Assembly (NCBI GenBank): GCA_023260135.1
Contig: JALQWG010000003.1
Location: forward strand, 1 to 58,683
DNA length: 58,683 nt
Source of the DNA: Candidatus Altimarinota bacterium
GTDB taxonomy: Bacteria > Patescibacteriota > Gracilibacteria > BD1-5 > UBA2023
Direction: 5' to 3'
Shown one piece after another: positions 30,739 to 42,944 of this stretch (the stretch's first letter is position 1; each line of letters opens with the position of its first letter). Below the pieces are notes generated by a model. The model saw nothing but the letters and a program-made list of their open reading frames with translations, was not told the DNA's origin and did not search any database. A program made the position numbers and the translations under genes.

Positions 30739-32451
30739 ATGTCCAACTTCAAAACACACAAGCTCACTCCTATCAAAAAAGTTCCAAAACTCTCACAGGA
30801 AAAAGATGTATCTCTCGGAGAATCAACAAAAAAATCCTCTCACAAGCTCAGAAACTGGTTTATCTGAGGAATTATCACGATTGCAACTGTTCTCTTCGTG
30901 GGGACACTCGCACTCCGCGCACTCGGTGGTATCTCACTCGGGAGCATGAACAATACTCCAGGAGAAGTATTCACACCGATTATATCACTCTGAACTGAGA
31001 GCGTAGAAAAACTCAAATGAACGAAAAATATACTCATAGCGGGTATCTGAGGACAATGACATGAGGGCTCACACCTCACCGACTCTATCATGCTCGCGAG
31101 TATCGACCAGGACAAAGGGAACGTCACTCTCCTCTCTATACCTCGAGACCTCTTCGTAGCATACCCAAAGTGATACGGCACAGCAGGAAAAATCAATACA
31201 CTCTACACGATGGGAATATCTGACAAGGTTGGCATCAAGCTCCTCGCTGAAAAAGTATCAGAGATAACTGGTCAGGCAATCGATGGATATATGGTGATAG
31301 ATTTTGCAGGATTTACCAGCATAGTGGATGCGCTCGGTGGTATTGAGATAGATGTACCACGAGACCTCATCGACCGTGAATATCCGAACAATAACTGGTG
31401 ATATCAGGTATTCCGTGTGAGTGCAGGACTCCAGACATTCGACGGAGATACAGCACTCAAATACGCTCGTTCTCGTCACTCAACGAGTGACTTCGACCGA
31501 TCTGAGCGACAACAGCTCATCATGAAGTGAATCAAGGAAAAAGCACTCTCACTCGGATTCCTCACGAGCCCAGAAAAGATATCTGAACTCTTCACGGCTG
31601 TACGTTCACACATCGATACAAGTCTCACCATCGGTGATGCCACGGAACTCGCTCTCAGTCTCAAGGATGTCAAAAGCGAAAACATCAATATCTATAATCT
31701 CAATAACGAATGTATAGGTTCAGAATGTCTCCCTGGAGCCTATCTCTACACTCCATCGAGAGAGTATTTTGGTGGAGCATCTGTCGTTATCCCAGAGAAT
31801 GCGAGCGCTACGAAGCTCAGCTATTATGATGATATTCGTCGCTTTACAGCATTCATCTATCGATTCCCGAATATCAGGAGTGAACGAGCACCTATCAGCA
31901 TCATAGCGGGTAAGTGAAAATCCTCTCAAGCAAAACTCATCATGGCAACTCTCTCAAAGATGTGAATCGTCTATGATGAAAAGCAAACTCTCAGGGAATC
32001 AACTGGTGCTATCACAACATCTCATATCAATATCTATTGGAATAATGAGATGGAGGTATGAATCAAGGAAGATAGTACTATCGTCCAAGCACTCAAGTTC
32101 ATAGAAGAAAAAATACCGTACTCAATAGTAAGCCGCAATGAATATGTTACAACCGATGGACCTCGCATCGAGATAGTTGTGGGTAATGATATTAGTTCGT
32201 ACTTTACATTTGCGCGACCAGCCTACTACCTCCCATACATAGCACCGACTGCGAGCGGGAGCACAGGAGCAACCACAGAGACGCTCTCCTGAGAGAAAAA
32301 ACCAAATACAAAACCAAATACAAAACCAACAACTCAGACAAACACTACGCCCACAGATACACCATCTCCCCAAACCGAATCATCATGACCAATCACTCCA
32401 ATAATCGACACCGTACCAGAGATAGTTCCAGGTGAATGGGAAAATTTTTAA
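30739..32451 (+). CDS. LytR-CpsA-Psr family protein
   Basis: LCP enzymes attach polymers from lipid carriers to peptidoglycan. The 570-residue protein has an N-terminal membrane helix (WFIGGIITIATVLFVGTLAL), then the LCP domain: TDSIMLASID, SIPRDLFVAYP, KINTLYTMG and YARSRHSTSDFDRSERQQ with the conserved Arg and Asp residues. Residues about 400-500 look like a LytR C-terminal domain (ISIIAGKGKSSQAKLIMATL). The tail (about 515-570) is a Thr/Pro-rich linker (KPNTKPNTKPTTQTNTTPTD). It heads the envelope operon with the PBP gene 17 bp downstream. Confidence 0.88.
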
Positions 32452-32468
32452 ACCTTATTTTTTCGTCT

Positions 32469-35400
32469 ATGCGATCAACTCTCAGACGTATATCATTCAA
32501 TCGAGCAAGTCTCCCTCGAATACCGAAGAAAAAACCAAAAGCATGAATCTGGAAAAAGATTCTCGCTGTCTTTTTTGCATGTGGACTCATCGTATTTGGT
32601 GGATTCTGGGTATATTTTATGAAGTGAATCCCCTCTATCGATGGACTCGAGAATGGTGAATATTTTCGTGAAAATACCATCATCTATGACAAGGATGGGA
32701 ATGAGATATACAGTATATTCAAGGATGGAAAAAGAACCTATATTCCCTATACTGAAGTCTCACAGTCTATCGTTGATGCGGTTATCAGTATCGAGGATCA
32801 ATCATTTTTTGAAAATCCTGGTATTGACATCCTCGGCCTCGTACGCGTCTGAGTGAGCTATGTTACCGGTGGGAAGATAGGATGACGTGTCGGTGGTGCC
32901 TCTACCATATCACAACAACTCATCAAAAACACACTCCTCACCAATGAGCGCTCTGTAAAGAGAAAGATACAAGAAGCTGTTCTCTCATACCAGATGAATA
33001 ACAACTACACAAAAGAGAAAATCCTAGAGATGTATCTCAATACTATATCATTTGGACACAATGCGAACGGTGTAGAACAAGCCTCTCGTACTTTTTTTGG
33101 CAAGTCAGCAAAGGACGTCGGTCCACTCGGTGCTACTATCCTCGCATCAGTGATCAATGCCCCAACACGCTACTCTCCGTATATCAATAGAGAGCGCGTC
33201 ATGGGAAAACTCGAAGTCTACCCATCTACTGATACTGAGAACAGAACTATCCTCAAGACAGTAGAAGAAAAACAGCTCTATGCACCACTCTACAATGAAT
33301 TCAAGTCATACCTCAGTGGGATAACCGTAGAGAGACAGTCGAGCTCAGCCGAGATATGTGGCGTGAAGGAAGAATACATTAGTCCGACATTCGCTGGAAG
33401 AAGTGCACTCATCCCCGATGATGATGGTTGTGTGGATATTGCATTTGAATCACTTGGTAACTTTTTTTGAAATATACAGTTCTCACAGGAGCTCACTATC
33501 AAGGATACTGCTGATCAATATATCATAGAATACACTATCGGACGCAAGGACAACGTCGCTATCCGTATGCTCGAGGATAACAAGATTGATGGTCCAACAT
33601 TTAAGAAAATTATATTTGATGGAATTGACTTCGAATTCAAGCGATATGCGGAAAATATAAAATACCCACACTTCGTGATGTATGTCCGGGAATACCTCGA
33701 AACCAAGTATGGAAAAGATATGGATATCACGAGTGGACTCAGGATATATACTACTATCGATCCAAAACTCCAAGACAAAGCAGAAGAGATCATCAAAAAA
33801 CAAGTAGAAACCAATAAAAAACTCTACAGCGCATCGAGTGCCGCGCTCGTGAGTATGGATAATACTGATGGTCGACTCCTCGCGATGGTGGGTGGAGTTG
33901 ATTATTTTGATATAGAAAATGGAGGAAATAACAATATGGCGATAGCAGCTCGTCAACCTGGTTCTTCGTTCAAGCCATTTGTCTACGCTATGGCGATAGC
34001 AAAAAATCCTATCGGGCCAGAGTCACCTGTAGCAGATGTAGATACCAAGTTCGGCAGCTGGGATCCTGACAACTATGATGGCAAGTTCCTCGGAGTCATG
34101 ACAGTCAAGACAGCACTCAACTATTCACGCAATATTCCTGCTGGGAAAATGTATTTTCTCGCGGGAGCACAGGATGAGATCGTAAAAAATATGCAGAAGA
34201 TGGGTGTCAGTACACTCAAGATGGAAAAAGAATACTCCTATGGATGACCTCTCTCTCTCGGTGCAGGTGAAGTAAAGCCAATAGAACTCATGCAGGCGTA
34301 TAGTGTTTTTGCTAATAATGGAGTTAAAAAAGATGTGTATTTTATTGACAAGATAGAGACAAGTGATGGAACTATCATCGAGGAACATATAGCAAGTGAT
34401 GGGATCGAAGTATTCTCCCCTGCAGCCTCATATATCATCAGCAAGGTACTCTCAGACACAAGCGCAAAACCAGAGTCATCTTACTGGCGCAATGCACTCT
34501 CTGTCGGCAATAGACTCGTAGCAGCCAAGACAGGAACAGCCAACAAGCCACCAAAAAAAGGAAGTACAGCCATACTTCCTGGAGACCTCTGGACGGCAGG
34601 ATACACCCCACAGATAACAACAGTTGTCTGGGCAGGAAATGTAAATGGCGCAGCCATGAGCCCCAAGGCAGAATCCCTGAACTCAGCAGCCCCGATATGG
34701 AAACAATTCATGGAGTTCGCACTCGCTGATCTCCCAAAAGCCGAATGGAAAAAACCAGAATGAATCTATACCTATAATATAGCAAAATCGAGTGGAAAGC
34801 TCGCAGGAAAAAGCACGCCAGAAGACCAAGTTGTGAGTACCATCATGGCAGTCAAGCTCGATGAATATGATGAATGAGTCAAGGAACTCAAGATAGACAC
34901 ACTCTGTAATGGAGTCGCAACCGATGCAACGCCTCCCGATGCTATCAAGCTTGTCTATATCCCATCTGGAAAGCCTGTTATCGATGGATTCGACCCTGCG
35001 TGGACATCGAGCTTCTATGAGAGCCTCCGAAAATGAACAACCGGAACAGGAACAACATGAGAACTCTGATCAGGAGAGTATAGTGATAGTCCATGTGAGG
35101 CACGTCCGGCATCAGAGTGATCAGTAACTATCACAATCGAACGTAGTGGTGGAAAAACAGCATCCATTGGATTCATCGGAGATCGCATGATACAGCGAGT
35201 TATCGTGAATGGTGAAGGACTCGAAGAACAAATATTCGACTATAGTTCAGGATGATCGAAGAAAAATGGAACAGAAACCATAACCCTCACAACTGATAAA
35301 AATGCAACCATCCAAGTGTCCGTAGTTGATATATATGGATATAGATATACTGAGTCTAAGACACTCCTCATCTACGATGAAAATACTCCTGGAGTCGTAG

Positions 35401-35708
35401 AACCATCTGATCCCAACGCAGCAGCACCAGCTATTGCTATGATCAATCCTCGATGAAAGAGTATCAATCTCTATACAGGAGATGTCTTCAATCTCAGATT
35501 CCGTGCGGACGTCGCAACAGCCACGAGAGAGATACAGATATTCGTCGACGATACCGTCTATCAGACCTCTACAAGCGGCGAGATATTCGTCATTCCGATG
35601 AGTTCAGCAGGACTATCCGAGTGAAAACATACGGTTCGCATATTAGTGGTCGATGGAAACTTCAGGACAGCCGAATCTAGTTTTACTCTCAATATATTAC
35701 CTCGTTAA
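32469..35708 (+). CDS. bifunctional class A penicillin-binding protein
   Basis: It polymerises and cross-links peptidoglycan. The 1079-residue protein has a membrane helix near 30-50, a GT51 domain (SIEDQSFFENPGID, GGASTISQQLIKN, YLNTISFGHNANG) and a transpeptidase with PGSSFKPF (SxxK), NYSRNIPA (SxN) and AAKTGTANK (KTG). The usual His of the GT51 EDxxFxxH motif is Asn here. After the transpeptidase comes a C-terminal extension of about 320 residues with Gly/Thr linkers and Ig-like beta segments (ITIERSGGKTASIGF; VRILVVDGNFRTAES), longer than in standard PBP1a. Many UGA codons. ftsE follows after 3 bp. Confidence 0.93.
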
Positions 35709-35711
35709 TTT

Positions 35712-36389
35712 ATGCGATTTTCTCATGTCACTCTCTCATACAAGGAACGTAGCATCCTCAGGGATATCAATCTAACGATTGATCCTGGAGAATTTGTTTT
35801 TCTCATCGGTGCATCTGGTAGTGGAAAAACTAGCATCATCAGATCCATCATTGGTGCCATCACTCCCCGAAAATGAACCATCTACGATGATCTCGGGAGA
35901 GATATATCCAAGCTCAGAGCCACAGATCTCCTCAGATACCGAAGAAATATGGGAATTATATTTCAGGATTTTAAGCTCCTCCCGAGAAAAACAGTCCGAG
36001 AAAATGTTGCATTCGCCATGGAAGTCTGTGGATATGATAGAGCAACTATAGCCAAGAGAATTCCTGAGGTACTCGCTCAAGTATGACTCCTCGAGAAACA
36101 ATCAAAATTCGTAGAAACTCTCTCAGGATGAGAGATACAGAGAACATGTATTGCACGAGCACTCATCCACCATCCACACATCATCATCTGAGATGAACCA
36201 ACGGGAAACCTCGATCGAAAAAATGCCAATGAAGTCATGCACCTCCTCGAGTCACTCAATAGAGAATGAAAAACTATTATCATGGCAACGCATGATGAAC
36301 AAATAGTAAATACGATGAAAAAACGCGTTATAGCATTCAAGGATGGACTCATTCAGTCAGATACGCAAGAAGGAACTTATTCACTCTAA
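35712..36389 (+). CDS. ftsE: FtsE-like ABC transporter ATPase
   Basis: The 225-residue ATPase has Walker [11 protein letters not shown]-loop [10 protein letters not shown], signature [16 protein letters not shown], Walker [13 protein letters not shown] and H-loop MATHDE. The signature's second Gly is TGA-encoded. The sequence pattern matches FtsE, which with FtsX links division to wall hydrolases. No FtsX follows: the next gene, 2 bp away, is a flippase. The partner is therefore unknown; a LolD/MacB-type role is an alternative. Confidence 0.8.
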
Positions 36390-36391
36390 TC

Positions 36392-37948
36392 ATGCTCAAC
36401 TCACAGGAAACACTCGCAGAAAAATTCGTCAAAAAATGATCTTGGCTCTTCTTCTTCACCATTATCTGAGCACCACTCGGATATATTATCAAGATATTTC
36501 TCACAGGAGATCTCACACCCTCAGAGATAGGAATCCTCTATGGAATCATCTCTCTCGTGACGCTCCTGAGTACCTATAATGATCTCTGACTCACTGAGAG
36601 TCTGAATTATTTTCTCCCGAGATACATCATCAAAAAAGATTATGCTCGATGCAAATACCTCCTCATGCTCGCATTCTGAATGCAGATGCTGACGAGTGTC
36701 CTCATAGGATCTCTCTTGTATTTTGGTGCAGATTTTCTCTGAACTTGGCACTTCAAGTCAGAGGCAGCCATACCAATTATAGAGATAATGTCTTTATTTT
36801 TCGTAGGAATCAACCTGATGCAAGTGAGCGTTATTCTCTTTACTGCATCGCAGAATACCAAGCTACAAAAATGAGTTGAGTTTTTTCGGATGTCTATGAC
36901 CACCATAGGTGTCTGAGCTCTTTTTTTTGCTGATATAGGAAACCTCATATCCTATGCATGGGTATGGATTGGCGCGATATTTATCACTGTGATGCTCGCA
37001 TCCATACTCGTCTACAAGTACTATTATATCTGATATTTTGAGTGAGTAGCAATGAAGCGAGATATGAAACTCAGGAGAGAATTGGTACGTTATTCTATTG
37101 GGACGTTCGTCTGAGCAAATATATGAAGCCTCCTCCATCAACTCGATCAGCAGATACTCCAGAACATGACAACAACAACAGATGGATGAATATATGCCAT
37201 ATACCTCTCACTCATTGGTATTCCATTTATATTCCTCTCCCCTATTATCGCCTTTCTCTTTCCTGTTATATCTGAGATATACTCACGACGAGACACACCC
37301 AAGATACAACTCATACATGGGATATTCTCGGAGACAATGCTCATACTCGTGCTCTGGATGAGTGGTATTTTTGTCATGCTTGGTATCCCAATTACTACAC
37401 TTCTCTTCGGAGAGAGCTATACTGAGTCAGGGAGAGCGCTCTTATATATTGCACCGTTTTTGTTCCTCAATATCCTCATACAGATCAACTTCCAGGTCAT
37501 GGCAGGAACAGGCATGATAAAAAAAAGGGTTGTAATACTCGCAAAGACACTCATCCTCAATACAACACTCGTCATACTCTGCATCTCTCTGTATAAAAAA
37601 TGAATTATACCATTCCCGAGTGCTGCGAGTGCAACATCATTCGCCGTCGGGAGTTCGTGGATACTCATGTGGATACTGAGCTATCGTGCAATAGAATGAT
37701 TCCGATGAATTCTCTCATGGAAGTGGATAACAAAAAACCTAGTATTTATCCTACTGTGAGTTATTGCATATCTCTACTACTGAGTGGGTCAATATATTCC
37801 TCAGTTTTGATTTACTGGTAGACTGGAGGTTGTTCCAGAGATTTGATTTGTATTTTGAGTGAGTATCATTATATTTCTCATACTCAATATCCGGGAACTC
37901 CGTGATTTTTTCCAAACAGTCCAAAAAGTCAGACAAAAAAAATTATAA
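36392..37948 (+). CDS. polysaccharide/lipid flippase (MATE-like, Wzx/MurJ-type)
   Basis: A 518-residue integral membrane protein with about 12-14 hydrophobic helices. It starts SQETLAEKFVKKGSWLFFFT and continues IGAPLGYIIKIFLTGDLTPSE and LGLTESLNYFLPRYI, a pattern typical of oligosaccharide flippases (Wzx/RfbX) which turn lipid-linked sugars across the membrane. MurJ-type lipid II flipping is an alternative; the surrounding wall genes allow either. It overlaps nothing, with 2 bp from ftsE and 18 bp to the next gene. Numerous UGA codons. Topology is clear; the substrate is unknown. Confidence 0.82.
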
Positions 37949-37966
37949 TATTCTTTACTTTTCACT

Positions 37967-40900
37967 ATGTTACCTCTCATCGTATCGGGAATAGTATTCT
38001 CACTCTGGGCAATATTCATCATCAATATCTACTACTCCACCCACTACAGTAGTGTTGATCATGTCAATGTAGATTATCTCTCTCCACTCCTTGAGGGATT
38101 TGATGGATTCTTTGTATCTGCATTCGGTAAATACCTGATGTCAGTCGTACTCATATACATGACCTACAAAATTGTAACCCTCTTTTTTCTCGACAAAAAA
38201 GAACTCAAATTCTCCATTCTTTCAATAGTGGGATTTTTTCTCATCCACCTCTTCGTGGTATGTGTCATATATACTGGTCTACCTGAGTGAGGGTATCTCC
38301 CCTATGCGACTGGTAGTACTGGATGAATGAAGATATTTATCCACATACTCTCCCTCGTGATATATCCTATCGTTCTCACACTCATCACTCGAGTTGCTGG
38401 GCGAAGCATACTCAGCTCGATTGTACCAACATGGTGAGAAAAAGATAAACGCATCACAACACTTGCTGATATTGCTATAGGATTTTTTGTACTGAGCACA
38501 CTTCTCCTTTTTGTATCGAGTCTAGGAATCTTCTCACTCGCATCACTCATCGTCATACTCATTGGCATGAGTATCCTCTGATGGAGACACTGGAAGGATA
38601 CATATAGAGATATACGTGACGCTCATGTTGTATTCGAGAATCATACAAAAACTGGAACACTCATACAGAAGATCAACCCAAAACTTCTCTCTGCGGAATT
38701 TGCATTCTTTGTACTGACACTCATGATGAGTGTCTCTATGATCAGCATCATACGTCCGATGCCTATCGGATGGGATGATCTCGGTGTGTACATGAACTTC
38801 CCGAAGATGATTGCTCTCACAGGTGAGACACTTCCTGGTGCAGGACTCTATACATGGCAACAGATAACGGCTACAGGATTTCTCTTCTCGTACAATGCAG
38901 CCCAAGCATTTTTCGTCAATCAGTTTGGAAGCATCCTCGCGATATTCGCTATTGGAATGTGACTCTCTGTTATATTCGAACGCCGAGAGTGAAAATCCCT
39001 CCTCTCCCTCCCATTACTCATGGCAACACTCTACTATGTGATGCCTATGACGATATTTCATCACACCAAGGACATGAAGCTCGATCCTGCACTCCTTTTT
39101 GTGAGTATTAGTGCATTCATGGTTTTCTATGGATTCATACGTGGTGCTGAGATACGCAACAAAAAAGAAACATACACACTTCTCGCAATCATCTGAGTAC
39201 TTATTGGACTTGCTTTTAGTATCAAGGTAACAACCCTCATGCTCCTCCTCGGAATATTTGCACTCTGGAGTTATAGAATGATGTCATTCTGGGGGTACAT
39301 GGGATTCTTCTTCTCATTTTTGGCTATATTCACTGGTGCCAATCTCTGGTCTATCATGAACGTATGGATGCCTCGAGACTCTGGACTTCTCCTCACTATA
39401 GCAACTGTACTTCTCATGACATGAGTTGGATGTTATATCATTGCATATAGAAAATATGCCTCGAAATTTCAGGAATATTTTGTCTGAAGTATTGTTCTCA
39501 TCCTCGGCTTCATACTCGGTATACTCCCATGGATTGTTAAAAATACACTCGAAGTACAACCATGGAATAATCCAACCAATATAGAGACAAAGTCACTTAT
39601 TCTCCAATCAGCACTCTCATGATCTGGTGCAGGGTTTAGGCCGGATTTTCTCGATATCATGAGCAAGGAAGAGTATGATAAAAAAACTGATATAATTGCT
39701 TCGAGCAATATAGACAAGGATGGGCAATCTCGCAACGAAGATCTCTGAAGGTATTTTGGATATGAAGAAGGAATCAATAACTATCTCAAGCTCCCACTCA
39801 ATCTCACATTCCAGAGGAATCAATCAGGTGAATTTACCTCTATTACCTACATCTTCCTCGCACTCATACCAGTACTCTACCTCTTCGCACGCGGAAGAAG
39901 AAGTCATACGTACACAGCAATTGTCTACAGTATGCTCGTGCTTATGTTTGCCTATGGATTCATGGGGAAAAATTCATGAAGCGATGGAACAGAAAAAAAT
40001 CCAATGGTATCAGTTCTCACAAGTGTCCACAAAAAAATTGTCGAAAATGATGACTATAGAACTGCGGCAAGTAAAACAAACGGAACATTTGCAGAAGAGT
40101 TCTGAGAGAAGATAAAAATATCCGGAACCTATATGAGCGATATCTGGAATCTCCTCGTCAAGCGACCCATCATCCTCGCTCTGACCATGACAGAACCAGG
40201 AACTTGGCTCACAGAAAAGGCTTCACTCAAATTCGATGCAAAATATCCACTCCTCTACGGATACCTCATACTCCTCATTATCAATATAGCATTTATATCG
40301 ACAATACACTTCCTCACGAAAAGTGAGGAAGAAGATATGGGATATAGAGAGATGAGTGTGATGCTCAATACTTACGGATTCCTCTTTTTAGTATCTGCCT
40401 TCGGAATTGTGTGGTATGGAATATTTGTATATTTTATATTTTTTGCACTCATCTGACTCCTCTCAGAGAGATTCACTATAGTAAAAACTGAAGACAAGGA
40501 ACGTGATGGATACCTTGAGTGGAAATACGTGATGACTGGACTCTTATTCATATTCATATCCCTCTACTTCATCAGGACTGCCATACCACATGCATGGTCC
40601 AATCTCAGAAATGCTGGATTCAACGAATACAAGTACAATATCCTCAACCAAGAAGAGACACTATTTGCCTATAGATCTGACTATCTCGTACCTATAGCAA
40701 ATATGAATCTCCAGGATACAGGGATACTCACAGATACAGTAATGCTCGTAAAATCCCAAAAACTCAAGGAAGTCCTCGGAGAACTCGCAAAAAATAAGGA
40801 CACATTTCTCGAATGAGTTTCACAAATTCTCCCACAGATTCGATCATCACGAGATGCCACACTCAAAAACGATGCAAAGATCCTCTCAAATGCAATATAT

Positions 40901-41611
40901 GATCGTGTACTCTATCCTGATGTATCTATAGCAAATACTGGGTGAATATATCGAATCGGTACATTCATGACATACCTCATCAACAAAAATAATACACGTT
41001 ACTACGATGATAGTCTTATATTCGGATTCGATGGATACTTCTACGACGAGAGTCCGGAGAAAACCATAGAAAAGATGCAAAAACTTGGATTCAAGTTCCT
41101 CCTCATCGACCTCAATGCCGCAACAATCGACCGTGACCCTCGTCGTGCGCTCACTGAGAGATATGAGAGACTCCTCCTCACTATGCGTGCCAAGAATCTC
41201 CGACTCATCTCCACAGATAGCATCTGTCTCAAGTTCACACTCGGTGAATACAAGAATGGAAAGTACCAGAGCAGAGATGAATTCATCAATATGGCATGAG
41301 TCAACTATGAGAGCTATACTCGTGACGGCTCTGGGGAACTCATACCTGTATCGAGAGGTATCAAACAGAGTAACTGTTACAATGCTATCCTGAAGGCAGC
41401 ATACGAAGAAAATAGTGCCCAAAAATACCCATACCTCGCACCTCTCAAAAACGCAATAGAATCCAACAATGCTGCAGGCAATCAGAATCTCCTCAGTCGA
41501 ATACTTATGTCATTCGCTGGACAGAGCTTCTTCGCTCTCTATGAGATCACTGATATTCCAGTAGAAGTCACTGTACCGACAAGTCCAACAGGAACCGGTG
41601 CAACAGAGTAA
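37967..41611 (+). CDS. giant multi-pass membrane protein, glycosyltransferase-like (PMT/GT39-type)
   Basis: A 1214-residue membrane protein with roughly 18-20 hydrophobic helices. After about 260 residues comes RPMPIGWDDLGVYMNFPKM, an acidic loop motif after a helix as in C-type (lipid-linked sugar) glycosyltransferases. Further helices alternate with extracytoplasmic loops (residues about 570-700). The C-terminal 230 residues (from about 985) are soluble, with GIYRIGTFMTYLINKNNTRY, in part. It would use sugars flipped by the neighbouring flippase, but the acceptor is unknown. Frame continuous with UGA as Gly; ends at TAA followed by a terminator. Confidence 0.75.
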
Positions 41612-41612
41612 C

Positions 41613-41645
41613 AAAAAATCTCCCGAATTATGGGAGATTTTTTAT
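41613..41645. terminator. bidirectional terminator between the membrane glycosyltransferase gene and murD
   Basis: AAAAAATCTCCC (41613-41624) and GGGAGATTTTTT (41632-41643). The murD TAA (41628-41630) lies in the loop, so both convergent transcripts end here. Confidence 0.85.
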
Positions 41646-42944
41646 ACACTCTCGGAACTGATTGGCTCTATCGAGATAGTCGCGGAAGAGTCAGAACGAT
41701 GCACATCATGGTGAGAGTATGAGCACGTCTCAAGGAACTCACTTCGAATACAGCCACTTCACACCATCTGAAAGTATATCCGTTGCGAGATACTCGATGT
41801 TTTCCTTTTTTGCAATAGCGACAAATCTCTCCTTCGTTGCTCAGATACAGACCATTGCCTTCACTCTTTTTTGGAATTTTGGTGCGAGATGTATGAACTC
41901 ATCTCACTTATCAGAACCCCCGACGATGAGAAGGAGATTTTTTGACTCTCCATAGGATCCGAGTGCAGCCTCGAGGCTCTGAGAGCTCGTGGACTTAGAA
42001 TCCTCGACGAATATGATGTCATTTTTTTCTCACACCTTCTCGAGTCTGTGTGGGAGCCCATATATCTCAGAGAGGTACGTCCTCATACGCTTGGAACAGA
42101 TTCATATCTCAGTTGCGACAATTCCAACAGAGAGGATATTCATTGCATTATGATGTCATGAGAAGTGAGTATCAGAGAGTTTGTATTTTTTTCTCCCTGA
42201 GATGATGATATCCTCACCATCGGTTCTATCTTTTTCTTTTGTCATTTCGAGAGAGTTCACCTGATTCTGTGGTGAACGACGAGAAATCTGTTCCCCAGAG
42301 AATATGCGGGTATTTTTCGCTACATCTATACGTAGACCATGTTCACGAGCAAATTCTACTACCTGAGAGTTCATCACTCACCTCTTCGTAGTCCGCTCCA
42401 TGATATGCATCTTGGCATCGAGGTACTCCTGCATATCTCTATGCCAGTTCTGGTGATCTACCTTGAAGTTGGTAAATATAGCATAGTCAGACTGGAATTC
42501 TCTGAGAATATGACTCATAAAACTCGACACCTCGAGGATGATATATCACTTCTTTTCTCACTTTTTGAGTATATCGAGAACCGTACGAGAAAACGGTATA
42601 TCAAAATTCCCTGAAAGGTAGACTCCTTTTTTGACAGAATACTCTTTTTCGAGTATATTATACATAATCCAGCTCGTTGTGGACTTGCCATCTGTACCAG
42701 TGATGGATACAATCTGGAAACTCTTTGGCATATATCTATAAGCGAAGTCGAGTTCTGGAACTACCTTGCCTGTCTGGTAGATAGCATGTGTCCCAGGAAT
42801 TCCAGGTGATGGTACAATCATCTCATAGGCATCATAGGATACTGGAGTATCTGTATCATCACAGAGTTCATACTCCATACCGAGATGTGTCGCGAGTTCT
42901 GCAACTGCAGAACCAACCTTTCATTTACCGTATATTAATATCAT
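41628..42944 (-). CDS. murD: UDP-N-acetylmuramoyl-alanine--D-glutamate ligase
   Basis: It adds D-Glu to UDP-MurNAc-Ala using ATP. The 438-residue protein has the N-terminal sugar-binding fold (ILIYGKGKVGSAVAE), ATP loop SITGTDGKSTTSWIMY near 80, ILEVSSFMSH with the catalytic Glu, FTNFKVDHQNWH, HHNAMNILSVG near 265 and the C-terminal VEDSKSTSSQSLEAAL. UGA codons fill conserved Gly sites. A palindromic repeat (42237-42290) adds about 20 residues. Its start codon overlaps the start codon of the divergent gene at 42943. Confidence 0.9.
42237..42290. repeat. palindromic element inside murD
   Basis: TTTTGTCATTTCGAGAGAGTTCACC pairs back with GGTGAACGACGAGAAAT around TGATTCTGT (arms given in part). 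Its TTGTCATTTCGAG end is shared with the element at 8287-8397. In murD it encodes SRRSPQNQVNSLEMTKEK in frame. Confidence 0.65.
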
